DNA of 64,000 nt. Origin: Bradyrhizobium erythrophlei (GTDB lineage Bacteria; Pseudomonadota; Alphaproteobacteria; Rhizobiales; Xanthobacteraceae). The notes beneath the pieces are model-generated. The model saw only the letters and a list, made by a program, of their open reading frames with translations. It was not told the origin of the DNA and did not search any database. The position numbers were made by a program, and so were the translations under genes. The stretch covers positions 124,001 to 188,000 of the forward strand of contig FSRD01000002.1 of the NCBI GenBank assembly GCA_900129675.1. Reading direction: 5' to 3'. Positions within the stretch are counted from its first letter, which is position 1. The number at the start of each line of letters is the position of its first letter. Below are positions 34,895-44,452 of this stretch, in pieces.

Positions 34895-36337
34895 TCATCC
34901 AATGTTGATGTTTGCGAATTTGGTCCGGAACATCGCAACGCCGGTCTTCAGGCGCCCGCGAATCCGGGAAATGTCGAACAGCCAGCACAGCGCCGCGTAG
35001 GTGACGAGCCCGGCACCCGCCAGCACGGCGCAGGCGGCCAAATCCGCAACATGCAGGCCTCGGTCGAGCGCGCCGACGATGAGCGCCATCACCAGCCCGG
35101 CGATCACCGTCAGGGCCAGCCGGCCGAGCGGAACCGGAACCGGGAAGGCAAAGCGGCTGAGCAGCAGCGCACCGGCAAATCCGAAGGCGTCTGCGCCAAG
35201 CCGTGCCCAGGCCGCGCCGACGGTGCCATAATGGTCGACCAGAACATAGGTCAGGATCACATTGGCGACGATGATCGAGGCGGTGTTGATCAGATAGAAT
35301 GCGTTGCGACCCGACAGCAGGAAGCTCGCATGCAGATATTGCTGCGTCAGGATCTGGAAGATCACGGCTACCGCGACGATCGGCATGGTCTGCGCCGCCA
35401 GTTCGCGGAAGTCGGCGCCGAGAATGACGTTGGCGACGTGGGAGGAAATGACCGCAAAGCCGAGGCAGGCCGGCAGGGTGATGCTGAGCAGCAGCTCGAC
35501 GCATTCGGCGAGATGCGAGCGTACCGCCGCGTCGCCTTGACTGGCGTGGATCTGCACCGCGAGCGGGAAAAACGCTGCGGCGGCGCTCATCGCCGGCATC
35601 ATCAGGGTCTGCCGGACCAGGTCGAGCGCTGCGACATATTTTCCGGCATCGGCGGCGCCGACCAGATTGGCGATCATGAAGCGGTCGGTGACGCTGGAAA
35701 TTCCGAGCAGGGTCAGCGACAGCGTCAGGGGCAGGCCCGCTTTCGCCAGGGTCGCCAGACGGGCGCCGTCGAATGTGACGATGGTGCCGCGCCAGGCGGT
35801 GCGCGACTGCACCAGCACCGCGATCAGATAAGCCAGTGCGGACGACAACAGCAGCAGGAAGCCGGCCGGGCTGACGAGCGCTACCACGACGCCAAGGCCA
35901 AGCACCGCGACGGCGCGTACCAGGGTGGCCTTCATGACCGAGAACGCCATCAGCCGGGCGCGAACCAGATCCTGGGTCAATTCGAACAGGCCGATCGCGA
36001 TCGAAAGCACTACCGCAGCCAGCGCCGTCGTGGGGTCCAGCCCGAGTAGCCGTCCCAATCCGTACGCGATCGGCACGGTCAGGCAGCAGATCAAATATCC
36101 CGAAATCACCACGCCGCGGACGTCGGTACCGTCGTTGCGCGCGTGGCTGCTGAGAATGAGATTGCGGAACCAGCCGACCAGGAAAACGCTGACGACGGCG
36201 GCGAAGCCTGTGCCAAGCAGATAGACGCCGTAATCATGCGGCGACAGCAGCCGGGTGAATATGAACACGCTCAACAGCCCCAGCAATGCCGAGAGAATGT
36301 TGGCGGTCAGATTGATGCTGGCTTGCCCGATCAGCAT
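34895..36337 (-). CDS. polysaccharide flippase (Wzx-type, MATE/MVF superfamily)
   Basis: 480-residue integral membrane protein with about 12-14 helices. The N-terminal ASINLTANILSALLGLLSVFIFTRLLSPHDYGVYLLG is the classic RfbX/Wzx start. Later helices include GISSVTDRFMIANLVGAADAGKYVAAL. It should flip undecaprenyl-linked repeat units to the periplasm for polymerisation by the O-antigen-polymerase-like protein encoded at 41804-43117. It overlaps the DUF6492 gene by 7 bases. Confidence 0.92.
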   Translation of the reverse strand: MLIGQASINLTANILSALLGLLSVFIFTRLLSPHDYGVYLLGTGFAAVVSVFLVGWFRNLILSSHARNDGTDVRGVVISGYLICCLTVPIAYGLGRLLGLDPTTALAAVVLSIAIGLFELTQDLVRARLMAFSVMKATLVRAVAVLGLGVVVALVSPAGFLLLLSSALAYLIAVLVQSRTAWRGTIVTFDGARLATLAKAGLPLTLSLTLLGISSVTDRFMIANLVGAADAGKYVAALDLVRQTLMMPAMSAAAAFFPLAVQIHASQGDAAVRSHLAECVELLLSITLPACLGFAVISSHVANVILGADFRELAAQTMPIVAVAVIFQILTQQYLHASFLLSGRNAFYLINTASIIVANVILTYVLVDHYGTVGAAWARLGADAFGFAGALLLSRFAFPVPVPLGRLALTVIAGLVMALIVGALDRGLHVADLAACAVLAGAGLVTYAALCWLFDISRIRGRLKTGVAMFRTKFANINIG

Positions 36338-37260
36338 AGGGCTGCAAGCCCCGCCGGTTCGTCGGTGAGGGCTAACGGAGCAAGGATGGCGTCGCTCTCG
36401 GCGATCGCGGCGCGAATGGTTTCGACCCGTGTGCCGGAGAAGGATGCGATCGAGAACGCGACGTCGTGCCTGTTGGCGCTCTCGAGCAACCGCTTGAGCT
36501 CACCTTTGCTCAGCGTCGGCTGTTCCCAATAGCTGACGCATGGCGTCGTCGGGACGGCGCGATGGACAGCGGAAAAAACCGGATCGTTCTGAACGAAATA
36601 TCCGTAGAGCATGTATTCGGAGAACTCGCGGGTCTTGCACAGCGCGTCGATCCAGTCGAGTCCGGTCACGGACTCGATTCTGGAAGTCAGGGCGCACGTG
36701 GTCTGCTGGTCCCAGAATATAATGTGTCCGATGAAGTCGGATGCCGGGAGCGTCGGCGTGGGGTATCCCAGAAGCCGATGGCTGGTATCGACCCAGCGCG
36801 AATGGCGCGGCTGGGCCGCGATGACCGCGTTCTCCATGGTCAGAAGCGGGATCGGATTCGGGTACGCAAAACGCGACAGGTCGAAATCCCGAAAAAACAC
36901 AACGTCCGAATCCAGGATGCAATAGCGCTGGTGGGGCAGCGAGATGGTTGCGGCGATCTTCAGGAATTGCTGGACATGCCAGCCGCTCACCGGCTTTGCC
37001 CGCAATGACCACCAGAACTGCCGCCGCTTGCGCTGGATGATGCGCGGCAGCGGCCGCAGCCAATCCGGCAGGTAGGCCGATGCCGGAACTACGATGCGCC
37101 GCTCGCTGGCGAGATGGGCGAACAACGGCAGGTCGCAGTCAGGAACCAGCAGGTAATGCTTCGAGAACGCGATGACGTGACGGTCCACGCTCTCGCAAAG
37201 CAGCGTGCAGAGCTCGAGGTCGCGCCCGTAGGTTGGGGTTAACAACGCGACGGGATTCAT
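36331..37260 (-). CDS. DUF6492-family protein, putative glycosyltransferase
   Basis: 309 residues. It opens with PVALLTPTYGRDLELCTLLCESVDRH, a GT-A like nucleotide-sugar binding start, and has a DSD motif in YCILDSDVVFFRDFDLSRF that could bind a divalent metal. Mid-region QFLKIAATISLPHQRYC and C-terminal FSEYMLYGYFVQND are typical of DUF6492 proteins, which occur in polysaccharide loci. A glycosyltransferase role is inferred, not shown. ATG 37260 gives a normal N-terminus. A divergent 439-base intergenic region with repeated GGTTAACC-type boxes precedes it. Confidence 0.82.
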   Translation of the reverse strand: MNPVALLTPTYGRDLELCTLLCESVDRHVIAFSKHYLLVPDCDLPLFAHLASERRIVVPASAYLPDWLRPLPRIIQRKRRQFWWSLRAKPVSGWHVQQFLKIAATISLPHQRYCILDSDVVFFRDFDLSRFAYPNPIPLLTMENAVIAAQPRHSRWVDTSHRLLGYPTPTLPASDFIGHIIFWDQQTTCALTSRIESVTGLDWIDALCKTREFSEYMLYGYFVQNDPVFSAVHRAVPTTPCVSYWEQPTLSKGELKRLLESANRHDVAFSIASFSGTRVETIRAAIAESDAILAPLALTDEPAGLAALC

Positions 37261-37699
37261 CTCGCAGGTCTCTCTGGCGATAACATTCACGAGCAGTTCT
37301 CTGGGTGCCGTTTCCGTGTGCCAGCCAATGAGCAAGATCGGTGCCGGTCCGCGCCGCGCGCCATTGCTGCGGTTTGGTTTGGTTAACTTTGCCCGCGCTT
37401 AACCATCGTGTGACGGGTTAACCGCGCGTGGTAACCATCGTTCAAGTGGCATTCGCGCGCCGCAGCCGCACTGAACTGCCATTGCCCGGAATTTGCAGAG
37501 CCTGAGCCGGTATCGCCGAGGTGGTTCGGCGAAGGTATGGACGCATGACGATAGGGTCGCATTTCCGGCTGGATTTCTTCGCGAGCGGCAACCGGGCCGC
37601 GAGGTCAGTTCTTTTCGGCACAACCGGATTGTCCGGGATGTCCCCTTTTGGCACGGCGACGGCCTTCGCCGCGCGCGGCTCCGAACCGGCGTTCGCGCC
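37261..37699. promoter_or_regulatory. divergent intergenic region of the polysaccharide locus
   Basis: 439 bases between the DUF6492 gene (minus) and the acyltransferase (plus). It contains a cluster of GGTTAACC-like boxes at 37381-37436, described separately. The acyltransferase frame is open upstream of its ATG, but the predicted residues there look non-natural and no ribosome-binding site supports an earlier start. Confidence 0.55.
37381..37436. promoter_or_regulatory. cluster of GGTTAACC-type boxes
   Basis: Four related sites in 56 bases: GGTTAAC (37381), TTAACC (37399), GGTTAACC (37416-37423) and GGTAACC (37430-37436). A second place with the same motif is 40583-40603. The motif lies in the control region of two divergent polysaccharide operons, so a shared DNA-binding protein is a reasonable inference. 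Confidence 0.45.
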
Positions 37700-39588
37700 A
37701 TGAAGTACCGTGCCGATATCGAGGGCCTGCGGGCGCTCGCCGTTGTGCCAGTGCTGCTCTACCACATCGGCGTCCCCGGCTTCTCGGGCGGCTTCGTCGG
37801 CGTCGACATCTTTTTCGTTATTTCGGGCTATCTGATCTGCGGCATGATCGACGCCGACATTCGCAACAGATCGTTCTCGCTCGGCGATTTCTACAAGCGC
37901 CGGATCCTGCGCATCCTGCCCGCGCTGTTCGTCATGTTCCTGGTCACCAGCGTCCTGGCCTATGTCTATTGCCTGCCGGTCGAGCTGCAGGACTATTCGC
38001 GGAGCCTTGCCGGCGCAGTCGCGTCGGTCTCGAACTTTTACTTCGCGCAGACGGCCGGATATTTCGAGGCGCCGGCCGAAACCAAACCATTGTTGCACAC
38101 GTGGTCGCTGGGGGTCGAGGAGCAGTTCTATTTCATCGTGCCGCTCCTGATGCTGCTTGCCTATCGGTTTGCGCCAGGGCGCGCAAAACTCCTGTTTGCG
38201 ATCGCCGCCACGCTGTCCTTTGCCGCCGCGCTCGCGGTCGGCTATCGAAACCAGACCTTTGTCTTCTACCTCACGCCATTCCGCGCGTGGGAGCTGGCGC
38301 TCGGCGCGCTGCTCGCGATTGGGTTTATCCCGGCCCCGGAAACCGGGTTCTGGAGAAATCTCTGCGGTGCCACGGGATGTTGCTCCTGCTCGGCGTCATT
38401 TTCCTCGGATCGTCATCGGCGCCGCTGCTCCTGATGACGTCGCTCGCCAGCGTCGGCGCTACCCTGGTCATTGCCTCCAGTGAGCGCGGGATTTCGCAGG
38501 TCGGACGGTTGCTGTCGCTGTCGCCGATCGTATTCATCGGCCTGATCTCCTATTCGCTCTATTTGTGGCATTGGCCGCTGACGGTGTTCCAGCGCACCGA
38601 CGCGCTGTTCTCGGCCGACGCGTCCGCGTCCGCCCAGCTGATCCTGATCGTCTTGTCGGTCGGTATCGCCTATCTGTCCTGGAAACTGGTTGAGCTCCCG
38701 TTCCGTGCGTTGGCGCGCGAGACGTCCAAAGCGGTTTTCGGTGCGGCGTCGACCGCGATGGCGGCGATGTTTACGCTGTGTGGATTGACGCTCATCGTCG
38801 GCGGAGCGCCGTCGCGCTTTCCGGATCGCGCCGTGCAGATCGGTGCCTATCTCGCCTACGATTCCTCGAGCCAGTTCCGCACCGGGCATTGTTTCCTGTT
38901 GACCAGCCGCCAGCAGTTCGACGCCGAGACCTGCATGAAGTTGGATTCGACGCGGCCGAATTATCTGCTTGTTGGCGACAGCCATGCGGCGCATCTCTGG
39001 TCCGGTCTGGCTTCAGCTATGCCGGAAGTGGACATCATGCAGGCTACCGCGAGCCTTTGCCGTCCGGCCGTGCTGCCGGGATCGCGATACGATACGCGGG
39101 TGTGCCGAACCCTGATGCAATATGTGTTCGACGATTTTCTCGTCAATAACAAAATCGACAAGGTTCTGCTTGCGGCGTCATGGAAAGACGAAGACCTGCC
39201 GATCCTGTCGACCACGCTGGAGATATTGAAGTCGAGAGGCGTCGACGTCACGGTGCTGGGGCCGATCGTCGAATATGACGCGGCGCTGCCGCGGCTTCTC
39301 GCCGATGAAATCCTGCGCGACAGCCCCGCGTCGGCAAACGCGAGACGTACGCCCGGCATTCGGGAGCGCGATCTGGCGATGCGAGAGATGGTGTCCGTGC
39401 GTGGCGCGACCTACCTCTCGGTCTATGACGCCGTTTGCCACAATGGTCATTGCGACGAGTTCGCGGATGATCGCGTTCCCATGCAGTTCGACGCCGGCCA
39501 TCTCACGGCAAAGGGGTCCGTTGAAGTCGGGCGACGGCTCTCAGCCGCCTTGAGGAAATTTGCGAGCGCGCACCATGCGTCGAACTGA
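37700..39588 (+). pseudogene. OafA-type acyltransferase with SGNH domain, frameshifted
   Basis: Two frames together give one normal family member of about 630 residues. The N-terminal frame holds the acyltransferase-3 domain (YRADIEGLRALAVVPVLLYH, GVDIFFVISGYLI, HTWSLGVEEQFYFIVPLL). The frame changes at about 38360-38385 and continues with LLLLGVIFLGSSSAPLLL, SYSLYLWHWPLTVFQ, then a periplasmic SGNH hydrolase domain with GDSHAAHLW and the C-terminal D-x-x-H in FDAGHLTAKG. One missing base would explain the break. If real, the protein lacks its last helices and SGNH domain. If an assembly error, this is the locus O-acetyltransferase. The gene overlaps the GH26-like gene by 14 bases. Confidence 0.85.
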
Positions 39589-40555
39589 TCGAACGCGCCG
39601 CCATCGGCATCGGTCCACATGGCCGGCGCTTGGTCTGATGGTGCTCGTGCTGTTTGCCGCGACCGGAGGTGAGGCGCGTGCCGCGTCGCGCGGATTCTCA
39701 AACCCGGCGAAGTTTGCGGGTGCGTTCGTCGATTGGGGGCCGGTGGGTCGTGAACGCATGCTTCAGGCCTGGGAAAAATGGCTGAAGCAGGAGCCGTCGT
39801 CGGTGCTCGGCGTCGACTTCTATGGGCAATCGACCTGGGACGATCTTTACAAGTTCGGCTGGGTGCCGGGAATCTGGAAAAAGCTAAACCCGGCGCGGAA
39901 CGTGGTTTGGTCGGTGCCGCTGACGGTCAAGGGGACGCCGCTCGCCGACGTCGCCAATGGCCTTCACGATGCCGAATTCGAGGCGGCGGCGCGCACGATC
40001 GCCGAAGCGCAGCCAAAGGCAATCATCCGTCTCGGCTGGGAAATGAATCTTTCAACCATGCCGTGGTTCGCCAAGGACCAGGAGGACGACTACATCAGGG
40101 CGTTCCGGCGCGTCGTCGGAATATTCAGGCAACACTCCGCCGATTTCAGCTACGACTGGTGTCCGGGGTGGGGCGCCCAGGACAGCGCCGCGGACCTTGC
40201 GTATCCCGGCGACGACGTCGTCAACACCATCGGCCTCGATGTCTACGATTTCAAGCACGAAGGCTCGGTGGAGGAGCGGTGGGACCTCTTCTATGTGAAA
40301 GCACCGTTCGGCCTGGAGTGGCACCGGGACTTTGCGGTCCGGCACGGCAAGCGCATGAGTTATCCCGAATGGGGCGTCGGCAATGCGGGCGACAATCCAT
40401 TTTTCGTCCAGCAGATGCATGACTGGTTCGTCAAGAACGAAGCCATTATCGGCTATGCGGCCTATTTCGACGTCGATGGATTGTGGCCCACGCAGATCGA
40501 CAACTACCAGTTTCCCAAATCACAGCAGCTGTTCAGGCAACTGTTCAGCCGCTGA
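39575..40555 (+). CDS. glycoside hydrolase of the GH26 (mannanase/lichenase) type
   Basis: 326 residues with an N-terminal membrane/signal segment (WPALGLMVLVLFAATGGEARAASR). The TIM-barrel core is visible: VLGVDFYGQSTWDD, AIIRLGWEMNLSTMPW with the likely acid/base Glu156, NTIGLDVYDFKHEG, and MSYPEWGVGN with the likely nucleophile Glu265. The RLGWEMN and YPEWG motifs are those of GH26 beta-mannanases and related enzymes. In a polysaccharide locus it may trim, release or length-regulate the polymer. It starts inside the 3' end of the acyltransferase gene. Confidence 0.85.
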   Translation: MRRTDRTRRHRHRSTWPALGLMVLVLFAATGGEARAASRGFSNPAKFAGAFVDWGPVGRERMLQAWEKWLKQEPSSVLGVDFYGQSTWDDLYKFGWVPGIWKKLNPARNVVWSVPLTVKGTPLADVANGLHDAEFEAAARTIAEAQPKAIIRLGWEMNLSTMPWFAKDQEDDYIRAFRRVVGIFRQHSADFSYDWCPGWGAQDSAADLAYPGDDVVNTIGLDVYDFKHEGSVEERWDLFYVKAPFGLEWHRDFAVRHGKRMSYPEWGVGNAGDNPFFVQQMHDWFVKNEAIIGYAAYFDVDGLWPTQIDNYQFPKSQQLFRQLFSR

Positions 40556-40582
40556 TGCCCCGACCGCGCGCTGTTTAGCTTG

Positions 40583-40603
40583 GGTTAACGCCGTTCGTTA
40601 ACC
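40583..40603. promoter_or_regulatory. inverted repeat GGTTAAC-N7-GTTAACC
   Basis: Perfect 7-bp inverted repeat, GGTTAAC at 40583-40589 and GTTAACC at 40597-40603. It lies 28 bases after the GH26-like gene and about 180 bases upstream of the GT2 gene. It shares its half-site with the 37381-37436 cluster. Confidence 0.5.
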
Positions 40604-40781
40604 GTCGCGAGAAATCGGCGCGGCAGGGCGGGCTGCCGGACCGGATATTGCAACAATGCCTTTGTAACGTTTGGGTTCCGAGAGCTTCCCGGAACGAACC
40701 ATCGTGCCGGAACGACGATGTCCCGATATCGCGGAGCGATCCCGTTTCGGGACGACGACAAAGAACCGCCGAGAATTCGCC

Positions 40782-41807
40782 ATGAGCCAGATTTCGACCG
40801 GATTGCCCGCAGACGTTGACGCCACGCCGGATGCGTCGCGCGCATGGGTGGCGATCTCGCCGGCGCTCGATCCTTCGATCGAGATCGTGGTCTGCATTCC
40901 AAGTTTCCGTCGGCCGCAGCACCTGCGGCAGACCCTGGAGTCGCTTGCCGGGCAACGCACCGGCCGCCGCTTTGCCGTCGTCATCGTCGAGAACGACGCG
41001 CTGCGGACCGAGAGCGTTCCGGTTGCGGCGGAATTCCTGGCGTCGGGCAAATTTCCGGGGCTCTGCGTCGTTGAGCCGCGCCAGGGCAATTGTCATGCGA
41101 TCAACGCCGCGTTCGAGACCGCGCTGGCGACGTTCCCCGCGGCGACCGATTTTCTGATGATCGACGATGATGAAATCGCCTCGCCGGACTGGCTCGAGCT
41201 GATGGTGTCAGCAGCGGAGACGACGGGCGCCGACGTGGTGGGCGGGCCGGTATTGCCGAATTTCGATGATGCGCTCAAGCGCGGGCTGCGCCGTCATCCG
41301 GCCTTCGCTCCGGCCTACGACAGCTCGGGCCCGGTGCCGGTCATCTATGGCTGCGGCAACTGCCTTATCAGGCGGCCGGTGTTTGCGCGCGTGGGCGCAC
41401 CCGCCTTCGATCTGCGCTTCAATTTCCTGGGCGGCGGCGACACTGATTTCTTCTACCGTTGCCGGCGCCTTGGCATGGGATTTCACTGGGTGTCAGAGGC
41501 TACCATCAATGAAACCGTGCCGCAGAACCGGACCAGCCTGAGCTGGCTGATTACGCGCGGCCTGCGGATCGGTGCGATCAATTATCACGTCCAGCGCAAG
41601 GCGACGCCGACGGTCTGGTCGCGGATCAAGCTTTGTCTCAAATTGTTCGGGGCGCTGCCGCTGTCGCTGACCTACGCGGTGCGGGCGTTTCTGACCGAAC
41701 GCAAGCCGAGCATCGCCATGCACCCGATGACAGTGGCGGTTGGCGGCGCGCTGGCCGCGATCGGCATCGAGCCGCAGCCTTACAAAGCCTCGAAGATCGT
41801 CTCGTGA
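40782..41807 (+). CDS. family 2 glycosyltransferase
   Basis: 341-residue GT-A fold enzyme. The N-terminal IEIVVCIPSFRRPQHLRQTLESLAGQ is the GT2 nucleotide-binding start. The acidic metal-binding motif is MIDDDEIASPDWLEL, and the GGGDTDFFYRCRRLG segment matches the acceptor/catalytic region. A hydrophobic C-terminal helix near LKLFGALPLSLTYAVRAFL suggests membrane association. ATG 40782 is chosen for length and position; upstream in-frame codons look untranslated. Its stop overlaps the GTG start of the polymerase gene. Confidence 0.9.
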   Translation: MSQISTGLPADVDATPDASRAWVAISPALDPSIEIVVCIPSFRRPQHLRQTLESLAGQRTGRRFAVVIVENDALRTESVPVAAEFLASGKFPGLCVVEPRQGNCHAINAAFETALATFPAATDFLMIDDDEIASPDWLELMVSAAETTGADVVGGPVLPNFDDALKRGLRRHPAFAPAYDSSGPVPVIYGCGNCLIRRPVFARVGAPAFDLRFNFLGGGDTDFFYRCRRLGMGFHWVSEATINETVPQNRTSLSWLITRGLRIGAINYHVQRKATPTVWSRIKLCLKLFGALPLSLTYAVRAFLTERKPSIAMHPMTVAVGGALAAIGIEPQPYKASKIVS

Positions 41808-43117
41808 GCCAGTTCGTCACCACCTCGCAAGTCCACGCCGTCGTCGGCGTGATCCGGCGCCAGCAGGTGATGGACATCGTCCGCGGCGCCGTGTTCGTCG
41901 GCGCTCTGCTGCTGGCGTGGGTGACGCTGCGGCCGTTCGAAGACCTCTCCACCATGCAGATCGGCGACGTCACGACCGGCAACGAGGTGATGACCTATGC
42001 GGCATTCGGCGGCCTCGCGGTGCTGGCCGTCGCACTCGCCATGCGCGACAACATCCAGGGGCTCAAGACGTTGTTGTCGCCGGCGTTCGTGCTGTTTACC
42101 GGCTGGTTGTGCCTGACGGTCGTGCTGTCGTTCGACCCGAGCACATCGATCCGGCGCTTCACCCTGTCGGCCTGCGTCGTCGCGGTCGCGGCGGCGCTGC
42201 CGCTGCTGGCGAAATCGCAACATGAACTGATGCGCTGGTTCAGCACCGCCACGCTGGCCTTGCTGGCGATCTGCTACCTCGGAATATTGCTGGTGCCGCA
42301 TCTTTCGATCCATCAGACGATCGATCTGCAGGAGCCACAACTCGCGGGAAACTGGCGCGGGTCGTTCGGCCACAAGAACATGGCGGCCGCCATGATGGCG
42401 ATACTGCTTTTCCTCGGCGTCTACCTTATCCGGGCCGGCGGATGGATTGCCGGGGTAGCGGTAGTCGGGCTGTCGTCGCTGTTTCTGTTCTATTCCGCCG
42501 GCAAGAGCTCGCTGAGCCTGTGCTTTGCGGTGCTGCTGTTGACATCGCTGACCTCGGTGGTTCGTTCGTTCTGGCTGCGTGCCGTGATGCTGTTGACGCC
42601 ACTGCTGCTGTTAAACCTGCTCAGCGTCGGCACGGTGATGAGCGAAAGCCTCGCCGAAATTGCAAAATTGTTGCCGCTGGATTCGAGTTTCACCGGCCGG
42701 CTCGACATCTGGACCTTCGCCGTGCAATCGCTGCAGGGACGGCTGGCGACCGGCTACGGGTTCGCGTCCTTCTGGGGCAGCAGTGCCATCCAGAACCTGC
42801 CGGAAGGCAAGGAATGGGCGGCCTACGCGTCCCACAGCCATAACGGCTATCTCGATAGCACGCTCGGCATGGGTTTGCCGGGCCTGGTGCTTTTGATGGC
42901 GGCGATCGTCGTCAAGCCGTTGAGGGATTTCCAGGGCACGGACGAGGGTGGCAACAACGGTCCGCTGGCGATGGTGTTTTTGCGGATCTGGCTGTTCGGG
43001 CTTTATCTCTCGTCGATGGAGAGCTTCTTCCTCGACCGTGCCGATCCCCTGTGGTTCACGTTCCTGGTGGCGATGTTCGGCTTGCACTATCTGGCGCGGT
43101 TTCGCGCGCGAGCGTGA
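41804..43117 (+). CDS. O-antigen ligase/polymerase-like membrane protein (Wzy/ExoQ type)
   Basis: 437-residue integral membrane protein with about ten helices. The Wzy_C-like region has GNWRGSFGHKNMAAAMMAILLFLGVYL and GRLDIWTFAVQSLQGRLATGYGFASFWG, followed by SHSHNGYLDSTLGMGLPGLVLL, the periplasmic loop motif of ExoQ and O-antigen ligases. It likely polymerises lipid-linked units delivered by the flippase. It starts with GTG 41804 overlapping the GT2 stop (GTGA). Its 3' end overlaps the convergent glycosyltransferase gene by 62 bases. Confidence 0.92.
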   Translation: MSQFVTTSQVHAVVGVIRRQQVMDIVRGAVFVGALLLAWVTLRPFEDLSTMQIGDVTTGNEVMTYAAFGGLAVLAVALAMRDNIQGLKTLLSPAFVLFTGWLCLTVVLSFDPSTSIRRFTLSACVVAVAAALPLLAKSQHELMRWFSTATLALLAICYLGILLVPHLSIHQTIDLQEPQLAGNWRGSFGHKNMAAAMMAILLFLGVYLIRAGGWIAGVAVVGLSSLFLFYSAGKSSLSLCFAVLLLTSLTSVVRSFWLRAVMLLTPLLLLNLLSVGTVMSESLAEIAKLLPLDSSFTGRLDIWTFAVQSLQGRLATGYGFASFWGSSAIQNLPEGKEWAAYASHSHNGYLDSTLGMGLPGLVLLMAAIVVKPLRDFQGTDEGGNNGPLAMVFLRIWLFGLYLSSMESFFLDRADPLWFTFLVAMFGLHYLARFRARA

Positions 43118-44252
43118 CGTTCAGAGCTGCGCGCACGGCGCTTGCGGCGTCCTGCCACCAGCCATCGAAATCGAATGACGTCTGCACCGAAGGCGATTTG
43201 AGCGCAGCGACGATCCGGTCGGCATAGGCGTCATCATCCGAGCCGCGCGCGACCAGCACGATGGCGCCGCGGCCGATCAACTCCTTGAAGCGCGAATGAT
43301 GATCGAATTCATCGGGCAAGGCAGGGCCGGTCACGATCAGCGGCCGGCCGGATTGCGCGCAGGTGAGGATGCTGGAACGCCGGGCCGTGAGGCCTTCATC
43401 GAGCGGATAGCAGAAAGCGTCGACCTCATTGAACAGGCCGAACACCTCCTGGTCGGAGGCGACGAAGCCGCTCACGATCACGTCGTCGGCGATGCCGAGC
43501 TCGGCCGCGCGGGCGTGAAAATCCTCCTCGACATTGTCGACGCCGCGGATGAACGAGCCGATATAGACGATCAGCGGCTTGAGCCCGCGCGCCTTCAATA
43601 TCGCACCGATATGGAGCGACGCATTGGGTTGCTTGGCCGGATAGATCGATCCGAAATGACCGATCACCAGCCGGCCCGCTTTCCGGGCGGCGGCGAGGTG
43701 CCGGCGCAATTCCGAATCCGCTTTTTCAGCAGGCGCTTCGATGTTCGGCGGCAGCGGCGCCAGTACGCTTTTGCCGGCGGTCCAGCCCACCAGAGGGGCG
43801 TCGGCGAGTTCACGCCGCACCAGCGGTGAAAACATCATGATGCTGTCGGCCAGCAACAGCGCGGGGATGTAGGTGAGCCGGCGCAGCCAGTGCAGGCCGC
43901 CCCATTCGTGCTGAATCAGGACAGTTTTGCGCCGTCGCAGCTTCGCCATCACGAGCGTCAGCAGCGGGGCCAGGATCACGCGCTTCCAGGCCACGATGGG
44001 AAAGTTGCAGACCACGCTCTGTGCCGAGCCGACGGCACGCCAGCTCTCACCGAAGGTGCCTTCGGTACGCGTCAGGGTTAACGTCGTGCTGCTGCCGGGA
44101 TCGAGCTTTTCGATCCTCTCTTGCAGCAACCGCGTAAAATGCCCGACGCCGCACTGCATCTGCGGGCCCGCGCCAAGAAACAGCGCCCGGTATCGGGGGT
44201 CTGACGTCATCGTAGCGCTGCGAAGTTTCCCAAAAACATCCGCGTTAGCCAT
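43056..44252 (-). CDS. glycosyltransferase, GT-B fold (family 4-like)
   Basis: 398 residues. The first half opens with YRALFLGAGPQMQCGVGHFTRLLQERIE, an acceptor domain typical of GT4 proteins. The C-terminal half has GRLVIGHFGSIYPAKQPNASLHIGAILKARGLKPLIVYIGS and the donor-binding VDAFCYPLDEGLTARRSSILTCAQSGRPLIVTGPALPDEF with the conserved E-x7-E-like region. The start may be ATG 44252 or ATG 44210 (MTSDPRYR); neither has a clear ribosome site. It is convergent with the polymerase gene and overlaps it by 62 bases. Confidence 0.87.
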   Translation of the reverse strand: MANADVFGKLRSATMTSDPRYRALFLGAGPQMQCGVGHFTRLLQERIEKLDPGSSTTLTLTRTEGTFGESWRAVGSAQSVVCNFPIVAWKRVILAPLLTLVMAKLRRRKTVLIQHEWGGLHWLRRLTYIPALLLADSIMMFSPLVRRELADAPLVGWTAGKSVLAPLPPNIEAPAEKADSELRRHLAAARKAGRLVIGHFGSIYPAKQPNASLHIGAILKARGLKPLIVYIGSFIRGVDNVEEDFHARAAELGIADDVIVSGFVASDQEVFGLFNEVDAFCYPLDEGLTARRSSILTCAQSGRPLIVTGPALPDEFDHHSRFKELIGRGAIVLVARGSDDDAYADRIVAALKSPSVQTSFDFDGWWQDAASAVRAALNVTLARETAPDSASRTSPPGT

Positions 44253-44452
44253 ACAGCGCAGACATTAGCTTCCGGTAAGCGGCCGCAAGCCCTCGGCGGC
44301 ACCGTTCTTGCCAATCTGATCGCAGGGATTGCCCGGCCGTCTCATTACGGGACATCGGGCGATCAAAGGTTTGGCGGCGACTCCAGGATTTCGGGACAAC
44401 CGGAATCGCGGTCACCGCGGCAATGGAACAGGAAGCCAACAGGAGCGCGACA

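Noticed and set aside
37381..37436. TTAA boxes read as CtrA binding sites
   Set aside because: Spacings between TTAA half-sites are 12 and 15 bases here and 9 bases at 40585, not the 7 of the CtrA consensus.
37493..37699. N-terminal extension of the acyltransferase frame
   Set aside because: The 69 extra codons upstream of ATG 37700 look unlike the family start, contain the tail of the intergenic region and have no ribosome site.
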